Source of the DNA: Candidatus Kapaibacterium sp.
Lineage (GTDB): Bacteria > Bacteroidota > Ignavibacteria > Kapaibacteriales > UBA2268
Assembly: GCA_026390695.1 (NCBI GenBank)
Contig: JAPLFL010000090.1
Span: 59,419-123,418 of the forward strand
Direction of reading: 5' to 3'
DNA length: 64,000 nt
The notes under the pieces are model-generated. The model saw nothing but the letters and a program-made list of their open reading frames with translations. It was not told the origin of the DNA and searched no databases. The position numbers and the translations under genes were made by a program. The stretch's first letter is position 1. Each line of letters opens with the position of its first letter. This document shows positions 47,954 through 57,211 of this stretch, piece by piece.

Positions 47954-47987
47954 TTCGACTTATTATTTTAAACTTTATGCTTTTTTT

Positions 47988-48225
47988 TTAAAGCAAAGTG
48001 GTTTGTCCGCTTTCATCAAACATTTCGGGTGCGTTATCGGCTCCTCAGTTTGTTTCATCAATTTCATCTTCTTCGCGGGTAACGGTTGTTATGTCAGCAA
48101 TCTGATCTCCGGCATCAAGACGAATGAGTTTTACTCCCTGAGTATTGCTTCCGATTGTACGAATATCTCTTACTTTGCCAAGCGAGATTTAATCCTTTGT
48201 ATTTGGCTTGCCAAATGATCACGAT
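47988..48225 (-). pseudogene. gyrA: C-terminal fragment of DNA gyrase subunit A
   Basis: The minus strand reads GKVRDIRTIGSNTQGVKLI, then RLDAGDQIADITTVTREEDE: a GyrA-box type blade of the C-terminal propeller. An in-frame TGA (48052-48050) interrupts it, after which the typical acidic tail continues (GADNAPEMFDESGQTTLL) to TAA at 47988. A further frameshift near 48175 joins it to QIQRIKSRL. The rest of gyrA is missing and the 5' end abuts a propeller-protein fragment. Confidence 0.8.
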
Positions 48226-48394
48226 TATCGCGACTACTAAACAGACCACCAGAACAAGATAAATAAAATGTTTTATTATCAAAAGCATAAATCGTAGTTT
48301 TGTTCATTGATATAGTATCAGGTAAAGTCTCCCACCATGCAAATAACTTTGCATTCAAAGTTATTAATATGAAGATGTACACAAATCTTTTCAT
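48212..48394 (-). pseudogene. 5' fragment of a secreted protein fused to the gyrA remnant
   Basis: From ATG 48394: signal peptide (KRFVYIFILITLNAKLFA), WWETLPDT, and one blade-like GGLFSSRDNRD. The frame then runs into gyrA-derived sequence and stops at 48170. It resembles the N-terminus of the BNR/Ycf48-type proteins at 5670 and 19811. A chimeric remnant produced by a deletion or recombination. Confidence 0.65.
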
Positions 48395-48458
48395 AAAACA
48401 TCCTTTAAATATTACTCTACTCAGGCAATATAACCTGAGTAGAGAAATTATGAATAAA

Positions 48459-48784
48459 TTAATAAAATTCGTTAGGATCACCAGTAACAGGTATTTCTTT
48501 TTTCTTCAATTTAGTTTCAATTTGTATATCACATTCTTTATTAATCTTAGAACAGTATGGATTTATAAATTCGTTTCTTGGTTATTATCAACAAGCCAAA
48601 AATTATTTGTTCCTTCAATTGGAACGATAATCTGAATTGCACTTTTATCAACCTTTATCTCCTTAAAATCTCCTTTATTTTCCCATTGAGAAAATACATG
48701 GGGCGCCGCTGCTGCTACACCGATGATGATTATTGTTATTATATATTGTATAATTTTTTTTTATTCAATTTTTAAATTTGTACA
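48459..48784 (-). pseudogene. Small secreted protein broken by two frameshifts
   Basis: Adding one A to the nine-A run near 48757-48765 makes MNKKKIIQYIITIIIIGVA, then AAAPHVFSQWENKGDF with a signal peptide. A second shift near 48562 joins to EFINPYCSKINKECD and IPVTGDPNEFY, ending at TAA 48459. About 105 residues if repaired; no family recognised. A CTCAGG/CCTGAG hairpin follows at 48420-48439. Confidence 0.55.
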
Positions 48785-48864
48785 TCGCTACATATTCAAT
48801 AACACAAAAATAGCGATTTCATCTCCATGAATTTGAAAACAATTCGATTCTTAACAAAAATTAA

Positions 48865-48895
48865 TTTGTTTTTTATACAAGTTTGTGTATTTTTG
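48865..48895 (+). promoter_or_regulatory. Bacteroidota-type promoter toward the LysE-type gene
   Basis: TTTG at 48865-48868, 19 nt, TATTTTTG at 48888-48895, about 115 bp before ATG 49011. Confidence 0.55.
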
Positions 48896-49010
48896 TGTTG
48901 TTGTTTGTACACAAGTGTGCAATTTACTACGCAGGATGCGGCTTGATACTTAGGATAAATTATTGGTTTAAAAAAAAATATGATGAATTTTTAACTAATT
49001 ATTTTAAAAC

Positions 49011-49739
49011 ATGATCATAGCTGTATTAGCCGGAATAATAATCGGAGTTGTGCTTGCATTGGCACCAGGGCCGGTTGGAGTATCGGCACTTAAAATCGGG
49101 CTGAATCGCAATCGTCGTGATGGACTGGGATTTGTCCTTGGAGTAGGGCTTTCAGACTTCTTTTACTGTACGATTGCAATCTTTGCAACCTCAGCTATAG
49201 TTAGCATGGTCGGGAATTTTAGCTCTAACTTTCCCTTGATTACGCTTGCTTTTCAGGTTATTGTAGTTCTTCTGATTTTGGTTTATGGTATCTATAGCCT
49301 TAAAACCAATAAAGGCAATAGCAGCCTTAATTCGGGTGATGAACTGCCAAATTCACTGAAAATTAATTATTTAGAACGCAAAAAAGGTAATAACCACTTT
49401 GTTTTGGGTCTTACGGTTTCTCTTACAAGTATTGCTAACCCTACTTTCTTCCCAACACTGACCTGGACTGCATTTCAGGTGCATCACTTCAGACTTTTCG
49501 AGCCAAGCCTTTTCAATAATTTCTTGTTTGCAGTTGGCTTTGGTCTTGGGAATTTATTATGGCTACTGGCTATAATTAGCTTTTTAATTAGGTTCAGAGC
49601 CAAATTCTCAGAAAAGATGCTTTTCAGATTGCGACAATTTGCAGGATTAACATTGATTGGAGTTGGAACCATACTGAGTTATAAGATATTTATAATAACA
49701 AAGTGGGCAGATATTGTACGCCTTTTATTTGCATTTTAG
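49011..49739 (+). CDS. LysE-family exporter
   Basis: 242 residues with six predicted membrane helices and the family motif GVVLALAPGPVGVSALKIGLNRNRRDGLGFVLGVGL at the N-terminus, plus SLTSIANPTFFP in the middle. LysE/RhtB proteins export amino acids or related small solutes across the inner membrane. The substrate cannot be told. The next gene follows within 50 bp and may be co-transcribed. Confidence 0.85.
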   Translation: MIIAVLAGIIIGVVLALAPGPVGVSALKIGLNRNRRDGLGFVLGVGLSDFFYCTIAIFATSAIVSMVGNFSSNFPLITLAFQVIVVLLILVYGIYSLKTNKGNSSLNSGDELPNSLKINYLERKKGNNHFVLGLTVSLTSIANPTFFPTLTWTAFQVHHFRLFEPSLFNNFLFAVGFGLGNLLWLLAIISFLIRFRAKFSEKMLFRLRQFAGLTLIGVGTILSYKIFIITKWADIVRLLFAF

Positions 49740-49789
49740 AAGGATAAAAAATTACTAATATTGCTGAAATAATAATTGAGAATAATGTT

Positions 49790-50878
49790 TTGATTATTAG
49801 CCCTATTATACCTATTACATTCGAAAATTCGGGTCAATACGAGCTATTGCCAGTTTCCGAATATTTAAATTCAAAAATTAGTAAAATCACAATTAATTGC
49901 GAAAAAATCGTTAAATACGATTCGTTCATGATAGTTTATTTTCATTCAATCGAGAAGCTCTGCCAATCAAAAGAAATACTTTTCGAAACAATCGGCATGA
50001 ATAGCCAGCTTTTACGTTTTTTCAAATTTTTGAAAATAGAAAATGATGATCAAAAGAAGCAGCCAGAGCAGGTATCATTTGTTTTACGTTTTTTTGAACA
50101 TATTGGTGAAATAAGTACAACAATAATAAAAGATATTAAACTTTTTATTGAATTTATCGGCGAAATTATACTAAAAACCCTGATTGCACTTATTAAACCA
50201 GGAAATCTCAGATGGAAGGATCTACCTTACCATTTTGTAAGATCGGGAGTGAATGCACTTCCTATAGTTTTACTCATTATTTTTCTAATCGGGCTTGTTA
50301 CTGGATATCAGGCATCAAGGCAGTTGCACCAGTTCGGGGCAGATATATTTATTGCTGATTTAATCGGAATATCAATCACCCGTGAGCTTGCACCTTTAAT
50401 GACTGCCATTTTAATAGCCGGACGCTCTGGCTCATCCTTTGCTGCGGAGATAGGCACAATGGTCGTTTCCGAAGAAATTGCTGCGTTGACCTCACTTGGA
50501 AAAGATTTGAGTAATTTTATTGTTTTGCCGAGAGTATTAGCCGTTGTGCTTGCAATGCCGCTTTTGGTGGTTTTTGCAGATATTACCGGCATTTTAGGAG
50601 GGCTTGTAATGTCCATGATCTCGCTTGATATGCCGATAACGACTTTTTTAAATGAACTACAAAAATCTTTGTCAATTTTAGATATACTATCAGGGCTGGT
50701 GAAAAGTATAATGTTCGGGTTCTTAATTGCATCAGTTGGCTGTTTCCGCGGTTTACAGGTTAAGGCAAGCGCTGAAAGTGTCGGACATTTTACAACTATT
50801 TCGGTTGTGAGTGGAGTGCTGGCAATAATTGTCAGCGATGCAATTTTAACAATAATTTTTCAGATAATTGGTTTTTGA
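49790..50878 (+). CDS. MlaE-family ABC permease with STAS-like N-terminus
   Basis: 362 residues. The first 85 look like a STAS domain; the rest is an MlaE/YrbE permease: five membrane helices, GLVTGYQASRQLHQFGA, the GRSGSSFAAEIGTMVVSEEIAAL signature and the C-terminal GCFRGLQVKASAESVG. It works with an ATPase and MCE protein to move lipids between membranes; neither partner is in the window. The start is uncertain: TTG 49790 is shown, and the frame is open upstream to a stop near 49746, but only ATT codons lie there. Confidence 0.87.
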   Translation: MIISPIIPITFENSGQYELLPVSEYLNSKISKITINCEKIVKYDSFMIVYFHSIEKLCQSKEILFETIGMNSQLLRFFKFLKIENDDQKKQPEQVSFVLRFFEHIGEISTTIIKDIKLFIEFIGEIILKTLIALIKPGNLRWKDLPYHFVRSGVNALPIVLLIIFLIGLVTGYQASRQLHQFGADIFIADLIGISITRELAPLMTAILIAGRSGSSFAAEIGTMVVSEEIAALTSLGKDLSNFIVLPRVLAVVLAMPLLVVFADITGILGGLVMSMISLDMPITTFLNELQKSLSILDILSGLVKSIMFGFLIASVGCFRGLQVKASAESVGHFTTISVVSGVLAIIVSDAILTIIFQIIGF

Positions 50879-51080
50879 ACATCAATTGGTTAATCATTAA
50901 AGAATATCCCACTTTTTTTTTATTAAACATTTTGAATATTCAATAAAATTTCATAATTTTATTAATTATTATTACGTTCTTTTCATAAACAATTTAAACA
51001 GCATCTTATCATCAAATTTTAATCATAAAGTACAGTAATTATTAAAAACGTTTTCGTCATTAGATTAAATAATCAATTTC

Positions 51081-53318
51081 ATGAAGCAATCTCACTTTTT
51101 CTTGTTAGTAATTCTTTTTTTTGGCTTTAATATTTCGTTAAAAGCTGATCAATATACCGATAGTTTAATTAATGTTCTCAGCCAAACAAAAGATGAGTAT
51201 AAACGAGCTGACATGATGAATTTTCTTTCAAAAGAATTTTCAACCGAAAATACTTCAAAAGGAATCCAATACGGTCAGGAAGCATATAAGCTTTCTTCAA
51301 AATTAAATTATACAAATGGAATGATTTTCGCAAAAAGACATTTGGCAGAAAATTATTTTGTTTATAATTTAACAGATTCAATGGCAGAGAATTATAACGC
51401 TGCAATTGATCTTTGTGCAAAATCAAATAATAATGAACTTATTGCAAAAATTTATTGTGATTTTGGATTTCATCTGATTTATTTGAGTTTCAATGAAAAA
51501 GCTGTTGATTTCTTATTAAAAAGTCTTTCAATTTTTCAGGAAATAGGTAATGATTCCGGAGTTGTTGCTGTAAATAAGTTTCTTGGTTCTATTTACATTC
51601 ATAAGAACTCTCAATTATCTCTGGAATACTATTTAAAAGCTATCTCATTAGCTGAAGAGAAAAATGTAACCGGAGAATTTGTTATCTTATATAACAATAT
51701 GGGACTTTGTTATTCAAAAATTGGTGATAAAGTCAAATCAATTGAAAATTATAATAAGGCAATAGATTTTGCTAAAAAAACAGATATTAATTCTTTAATT
51801 TATACATATCATATTCAGTCTTTTAGTTACTTAGATGATAAAGATTGGGATAATGCACTCGATGTTCTAAGGAAAGCTATATCTTTAAAATCGAATCATC
51901 CTGATTTAATTGTATTGGGTGATATTTATTCCAAACTTGCACATATATATATGGTGAAGAAAAATTATCAATTGGAATTAGAAAATAATTTAATTGCTTT
52001 GAACTTTCGTAAGCAGGTCGGAATTTCTCGGTTAATTGCCAGTTCCTTAACTAATGTTGGCTCTTCATTTATTAATTTGCAGAAATATGATAGTGCAAAG
52101 TATTATTTAAAACTTGCAAATCATGAGCTTTTGAAAAATGACAAAGTTAATCGATTAATGTGCGAAAACCTCAAAGTTCTTTACACTTTATACAAGAAAA
52201 TTAATAAACTCGACAGTGCTCTCATCTATTTTGAACTTTATTCTCAATATAATATCCAAGCTGTTAACGACGAAAATCTCACTCAATCTATGAATAAACA
52301 GTTCGGTTATGACCGCGAACTCAAACAAAATGAACTTCATGCCAGTAAAATTCAAAATATTTACCTTGCTTTAATAATTTTTCTGTTTGTTTTACTGTGC
52401 ATTGCCCTCTATTTACGGTTTATTTCCGTTCGAAAAGTAAATCTTCTGCTTAATCAACAAAAAAATGTCCTTGAACAAACAAATAATTCCCTTGAACAAA
52501 CTCAGCAGCAATTATCTAAATCTAATCAGGAATTAGAATTACGATTCAATGACATCCAAAACCTGCTCATTGAAGTTTCTAATGCAAAAAAGATCGTTGA
52601 ACAAAGTGCCGCCGAACTTTCTGAACTCAACAAAACTAAAGATAAGTTCTTCTCAATTATCGCTCATGATTTAACCAATCCCATCGCAAGTTTTAGGGTC
52701 TCCATTTCAGTTATGTTAAAGTATTTTGACCAAATGACTACGCCGGAAAAGATTAATTACCTTGAATCTGCCAAAAAAAACTCCGAGCTTTTAAGCAATT
52801 TATTGGAAAATTTGCTGATTTGGTCTCGTTCACAGCGCCGTATCATTGGGTTTGATCCTATCAATATTAATTTAAAAAAATCCTTGGATTCAAATATCAA
52901 TGTTTTGGCTACCGCTGCCAAAAATAAGGAAATTTCTATTATTAATCTCGTGGATAATTCATATTCCATTAATTCTGATGAGTTTATGACCGATTCCATT
53001 CTCCGTAACATTATCTCTAATGCTATCAAATTTTCTTTCAGAGCAAACAAAGTCATTATTTCTGCTCGCAAAATCAATGACGATTTCATCGAAATATCCA
53101 TTAAAGACTTCGGGATCGGTTTACTTCCCGAAAACATCGATCTCTTATTTCAAGTGGATTCAAAGGTTTCAACCCCGGGCACGGAAAATGAGCCGAGCAC
53201 AGGTCTCGGACTAATAATTTGCAAGGAGTTTTTGGATCGCCACACTTGCAATATCAAAATAGAAAGTGAAATTGGCAAAGGCTCCACCTTTATTTTCACC
53301 CTACCCGCTGCAAAATAA
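51081..53318 (+). CDS. TPR-containing sensor histidine kinase
   Basis: 745 residues: signal peptide (LLVILFFGFNISLKA), about seven TPR-like helical repeats (about 35-395), one membrane helix (427-447), a coiled coil rich in LEQTxxxL (455-515), HisKA with His529 (FFSIIAHDLTNP) and an HATPase domain (NIISNAIKFS, DFGIGLLPE, TGLGLIICKEF, GKGSTFIFTLP). It senses a periplasmic or internal signal through the TPR part and phosphorylates a response regulator that is not nearby. Confidence 0.92.
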   Translation: MKQSHFFLLVILFFGFNISLKADQYTDSLINVLSQTKDEYKRADMMNFLSKEFSTENTSKGIQYGQEAYKLSSKLNYTNGMIFAKRHLAENYFVYNLTDSMAENYNAAIDLCAKSNNNELIAKIYCDFGFHLIYLSFNEKAVDFLLKSLSIFQEIGNDSGVVAVNKFLGSIYIHKNSQLSLEYYLKAISLAEEKNVTGEFVILYNNMGLCYSKIGDKVKSIENYNKAIDFAKKTDINSLIYTYHIQSFSYLDDKDWDNALDVLRKAISLKSNHPDLIVLGDIYSKLAHIYMVKKNYQLELENNLIALNFRKQVGISRLIASSLTNVGSSFINLQKYDSAKYYLKLANHELLKNDKVNRLMCENLKVLYTLYKKINKLDSALIYFELYSQYNIQAVNDENLTQSMNKQFGYDRELKQNELHASKIQNIYLALIIFLFVLLCIALYLRFISVRKVNLLLNQQKNVLEQTNNSLEQTQQQLSKSNQELELRFNDIQNLLIEVSNAKKIVEQSAAELSELNKTKDKFFSIIAHDLTNPIASFRVSISVMLKYFDQMTTPEKINYLESAKKNSELLSNLLENLLIWSRSQRRIIGFDPININLKKSLDSNINVLATAAKNKEISIINLVDNSYSINSDEFMTDSILRNIISNAIKFSFRANKVIISARKINDDFIEISIKDFGIGLLPENIDLLFQVDSKVSTPGTENEPSTGLGLIICKEFLDRHTCNIKIESEIGKGSTFIFTLPAAK

Positions 53319-53464
53319 TAGTTAAGTTAAAACAATCCAGTTGTGACCACGTAGAGCATATAAATATGCCTTTTGTCTGTCAAACTTGCGAAGTCGGGAA
53401 CTCCTTCCATGCTTAAATTTGGGGATTCCTGCATTCGAAAAGTGTATTTAGAAATGATGCGAAA

Positions 53465-53506
53465 CCTCGTGAAAATGATAACGGACGCCGTGAAAATGGT
53501 AACGGA
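53465..53506. repeat. Two 21-bp units (array F)
   Basis: CCTCGTGAAAATGATAACGG plus A, then CGCCGTGAAAATGGTAACGG plus A. It shares CTCGTGAAA with array D. The preceding 60 bases contain ATTCCTGCAT-type repeat sequence. Confidence 0.75.
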
Positions 53507-53569
53507 ATAGATTATTATTATATTTTTCTCATTTGGATATTCTTTTATACTATTTCTCTAAGCTCTATT

Positions 53570-54649
53570 TTATTTTTTTTTCAATGACACGGTATCCTTT
53601 CTGGGTGGTTCGGAAGTAGCTATTGAATCTTGACTGTAGGATAATTTTTTATGACAAGCCGGAGTGCATGAACCGCCATTCGATTCTTTTACAAAATTTA
53701 AATTGAATGACCAATCTCCGTATTTTGCTTGATCATTTATTAATCTTTTATTATTTGAACCGTGTACATCATGGCATAAATTACAGTTCCGCCCTTTTTT
53801 CTTTGTTATATGCAGATAATGTAAATTTTTGGTTCCGTTTCTGAAATTTGTGAAAAGAGAAGTAAATTCTTCGGTGATGAACTCATCCTGATGGCATTTA
53901 ATACAAAGATAAAATGACTCCAAAACAGTATTTACATAATTAGTTCGTATGAATTTATCCTTCAGAAGTGCATTATTCTTTGACTTATGAGCTAAGTGAC
54001 AACCGTTACATCTTGTTTTCGCGGGTGGATGTATAAAAATTTTCTTCATTTTTTCGGCTATATTCAATATTTCCTTATCTTTTGTCTTTATTGTTTTACT
54101 GTGACAGGTCAGACAGAGTTTTTTCCCCTCAACAATGAGTAATTTATCAATATCGGAGCTATGGCCAAGGTGACAGGCAGTACAATCACCTTGTACAACT
54201 GGCCCATGAATAATCGTATCGTGTCCAATAACGTCATGGCATGAAATACAAACAGATTTCCCGTTTACAAGTTTCATTAAGTGATTTTGATTAGAACTAT
54301 GCGCTGCATGACAGGCTAAACAATTTTTACCTTCATAAGGGACATGAATATGTTCTGCTTCCTCCTTCGATTTATGACAATTTTCACATAATCCGGTTAT
54401 ATTACTTGCTAAAATATATTCGTTACCTGGTTTTGCAGGATGATCGGTCCCAACTAAGGTATGACAACAGGAACAATCTTCAATAGTAGTGGCATGTACA
54501 TATTTTACTTTTACCAAATCCAGATGACAGCCCTTAGCCAGGCAGCTATTTTTAGTAATATCAAGTTTTTTCTGATTCGAAAACTTCATTTCAGAGAGCA
54601 AAAAGCTTGAAGTAAGTGTAAATATTATTAAAATAATTATTTTTTTCAA
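53570..54649 (-). CDS. Multihaem c-type cytochrome (about 9-11 haems)
   Basis: 359 residues with a signal peptide. Nine CXXCH sites (CSCCH, CENCH, CLACH, CISCH, CTACH, CLTCH, CNGCH, CIKCH, CNLCH). One CX4CH (CLAKGCH) near the start and one CX3CH (CTPACH) near the end could bind two more haems. Several CxxCHxAHxS pairs match the doubled-CXXCH family. Its start overlaps the stop of the barrel gene by 4 bp. It is probably a periplasmic electron carrier that works with the barrel. The C-terminus is Ser/Lys-rich. Confidence 0.88.
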   Translation of the reverse strand: MKKIIILIIFTLTSSFLLSEMKFSNQKKLDITKNSCLAKGCHLDLVKVKYVHATTIEDCSCCHTLVGTDHPAKPGNEYILASNITGLCENCHKSKEEAEHIHVPYEGKNCLACHAAHSSNQNHLMKLVNGKSVCISCHDVIGHDTIIHGPVVQGDCTACHLGHSSDIDKLLIVEGKKLCLTCHSKTIKTKDKEILNIAEKMKKIFIHPPAKTRCNGCHLAHKSKNNALLKDKFIRTNYVNTVLESFYLCIKCHQDEFITEEFTSLFTNFRNGTKNLHYLHITKKKGRNCNLCHDVHGSNNKRLINDQAKYGDWSFNLNFVKESNGGSCTPACHKKLSYSQDSIATSEPPRKDTVSLKKK

Positions 54650-56610
54650 AATATACGTTCCAATTTTACATAAAATCTTCTATAATCGGTTGTTTCGTTA
54701 TTCAATTTTCTATAAAAAGATTCTCCGCCAGCAGAGCAAATTATATCAAGGAAATTTATTCGGTATTCGGTTCTAAGGGTCAATAAATTTAAACTATATC
54801 CTGTATTATTCTGTGAGCTGTATGCTCCTTCGATTTTTAATTTGGATTTATTAGTTAAAGGATATTCAAACAAAGAGTTAAATTCGATATATGATTGTTT
54901 TGTCAAGGTTTCAATATATTTATAACCGAGGTATCTGCCTTCAAACATAAATATAAAATGATTAAAAACAATATCTTGGTATCGTAAATAAAAATTAGTC
55001 GAATTATAAGGCAGGATCGTGCTGTTATAGAATTGCATCTCAGCTCCACCGCAAAGAGGGCCATAATTGGATTTAATACCAAATATTTTTTGATTTAAAG
55101 TATTTAATAGTGGAGTTGTATTGAAGTCAAGATTATTATAATTATTAAATGTATAATTTATATAAACTTCCAATAGATTTTTAAGAACATTATATTTTAC
55201 ACTTACTGAATTACTAAATAAATTAAAGTTATAATTTTCTGACTTGGTAATTAAATAATCAATATAAACCTTTGAACCATCGGTAATTAATCCACCCGGA
55301 ATCCTTTTTACTTCAATAAAATTGCCATGAATATTTAATTGATAATCCAGATTCTCTTTAAATATAATTGTTGCGTTATCATTTCTGACAATAATTGATT
55401 TTGGATCAACATAAGGATTCCTCAACAAAGTAATTTTTCCATCAGATAGAACATAGCTTTCATTTTGGATAAAGTTCATTTTAGGCTCGGAAGATCTTTT
55501 CTGATTCTCAATTCTGCATTCATAATCAATATAGAGCATGCCGTCGAAGTCGGTACTTTTTTTATAATTAAATCCGATTCCACCCGTTAATTTATTATCA
55601 CTATATTCGAAATTTTTAAATTTATAATACTGAATATAATTATAAGAGTGAAGACTTAGATATAATTGATGATCTAATTTATAGATAATATTTTGTAATT
55701 GGTTTTTTAATAAATTCTGACTATAAGTTGAATAATTATAATTAACCATTAAATGGAAATCTTCAGGTAAAATCATATTCAAATTCAGACTTTCATCTAA
55801 TTTGTTTAATAATTGATAGCCATGCAAATTTTGATAATTCAGAATTGAGGTGAAAGAACTTTCTTTGAGTGAATCGAAGTAAAAGGTATTTCTCAAAGAA
55901 GCAGTGTTGATTTTCATATTGATGTTATTATATCCTGTGTAATCATTATTAACATCTTCATAAATATAGGATAAATTATTTTCAAGATGATTCCATAGGC
56001 GATTATCAAGAAATATGGATCCGGAATTGGAATTAGAACTGAAAATTCTCGCAGTGAGAAGCTCCTTCTGATTCCAGTCAGTGGAATTAATATTAAATCT
56101 AAGCGGCACATATTCATTTCTGAAAAATATATCTGCTCCCAAACTTTTGCTAATTAATTCTAAATCAGAGAGTTTGTCTCTGTTAGAAAAACTATGTCCA
56201 TAATTTCCATTTAATTTGATATTTATCGGTAATGCCTTCAATAACAAAGAATTAAAGCTGATTCTTTCAGCATTTACCGATTCACTTCTATCAGGCATTA
56301 CAATAAAGTTCTCTTTATTGGCTGATGGGCGATATTCCAAATCGACAGCTAATTCCATGAAATTTTTGTGCCATATATATGAGTTACTGTTAAGTTTAAT
56401 TTCTCCTATTACCGAATATAAATTCTGTCCTTCAACAACGCCATTTTTCATTAATGTTTTTTTAAAAAAAGATTCACCTTTAAATGATAATGCACCTGAT
56501 CCTTTTGCAAGGTGAAAACCAAATAGATTAAAGATTTCCTCTTCTGCAAATGCAAAGTTGCTCAAAACAATGAGAAAACAGATATTCAATATAGTATTAA
56601 AATAACTCAT
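54646..56610 (-). CDS. Outer-membrane beta-barrel protein
   Basis: 654 residues with a signal peptide (ICFLIVLSNFAFA). Alternating amphipathic strands with many Tyr/Asn residues run to a terminal aromatic (KLERIF), as in outer-membrane barrels of about 20 or more strands. No TonB box or plug domain is seen. It is encoded between two multihaem cytochromes and overlaps the downstream one, so a porin-cytochrome conduit is the likely context. I do not recognise the precise family. Confidence 0.8.
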   Translation of the reverse strand: MSYFNTILNICFLIVLSNFAFAEEEIFNLFGFHLAKGSGALSFKGESFFKKTLMKNGVVEGQNLYSVIGEIKLNSNSYIWHKNFMELAVDLEYRPSANKENFIVMPDRSESVNAERISFNSLLLKALPINIKLNGNYGHSFSNRDKLSDLELISKSLGADIFFRNEYVPLRFNINSTDWNQKELLTARIFSSNSNSGSIFLDNRLWNHLENNLSYIYEDVNNDYTGYNNINMKINTASLRNTFYFDSLKESSFTSILNYQNLHGYQLLNKLDESLNLNMILPEDFHLMVNYNYSTYSQNLLKNQLQNIIYKLDHQLYLSLHSYNYIQYYKFKNFEYSDNKLTGGIGFNYKKSTDFDGMLYIDYECRIENQKRSSEPKMNFIQNESYVLSDGKITLLRNPYVDPKSIIVRNDNATIIFKENLDYQLNIHGNFIEVKRIPGGLITDGSKVYIDYLITKSENYNFNLFSNSVSVKYNVLKNLLEVYINYTFNNYNNLDFNTTPLLNTLNQKIFGIKSNYGPLCGGAEMQFYNSTILPYNSTNFYLRYQDIVFNHFIFMFEGRYLGYKYIETLTKQSYIEFNSLFEYPLTNKSKLKIEGAYSSQNNTGYSLNLLTLRTEYRINFLDIICSAGGESFYRKLNNETTDYRRFYVKLERIF

Positions 56611-56620
56611 AAATAATAAA

Positions 56621-57211
56621 TTACTTCTGAAAAGTCATATCTTTTCCACCATGTGGATTATGACAACTCCAACATTTTTTGTCTTCATTTTTTATATGAA
56701 CCTGATAAGAATTGACATCGGCTTTATCATGGCACTGATAGCAAAGAGTTTGATTATCGCTAATTATTAGTTTCTTATTTTCAGATAAATGCGGTGAATG
56801 GCATTTGGTGCAGTAACCTGAGATAACCGGAGCATGTGTAAATTTATATTTCTTTTCATTATCGGGATGACATTGATAACATAGCTGAGGTTGATTATCC
56901 TTTAATAAACTTGTATTTGCAATTTGGTGACATGTGTTACAGCGTTTATCTTCGAAAGGTTTATGTTTTACCTTCGTATTGGTTTCAGCTTTTAAATCAG
57001 TTAGATTATCATTTCGTTTCAATGAATCATAAATTGCATGTTTTTCATTTTTTGGATCGGGTACTCCGTCAAAAACAAATGAAAGCACCTTGTAATTTGA
57101 TAATTGAGAACAAGAAATTAAAAGTATTTGCAACAAAAGTCCAATAAGAACTCTGCTGAATTTATTAATTCTGTAAATGGAATTCAAATTATTTTGGTTC
57201 AACAAATCCAT
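56621..57211 (-). CDS. Pentahaem lipoprotein cytochrome c
   Basis: About 196 residues from ATG 57211: a hydrophobic segment with lipobox LLISC, then five CXXCH sites (CNTCH, CYQCH, CTKCH, CYQCH, CWSCH), the repeat pattern CxxCHxPHLSE/CHNPHGG of doubled-CXXCH proteins. The start overlaps the end of the NHL gene by 23 bp. Probably attached to a membrane and able to exchange electrons with the barrel-associated cytochrome. Confidence 0.88.
   Translation of the reverse strand: MDLLNQNNLNSIYRINKFSRVLIGLLLQILLISCSQLSNYKVLSFVFDGVPDPKNEKHAIYDSLKRNDNLTDLKAETNTKVKHKPFEDKRCNTCHQIANTSLLKDNQPQLCYQCHPDNEKKYKFTHAPVISGYCTKCHSPHLSENKKLIISDNQTLCYQCHDKADVNSYQVHIKNEDKKCWSCHNPHGGKDMTFQK

Noticed and set aside
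48050..48052. TGA as selenocysteine or recoded codon in the gyrA tail
   Set aside because: The fragment lacks nearly all of gyrA and has another frameshift, so decay explains the stop better.
53319..53569. A response regulator gene partnering the histidine kinase
   Set aside because: The stretch has no suitable open frame; only repeats and array F are present.
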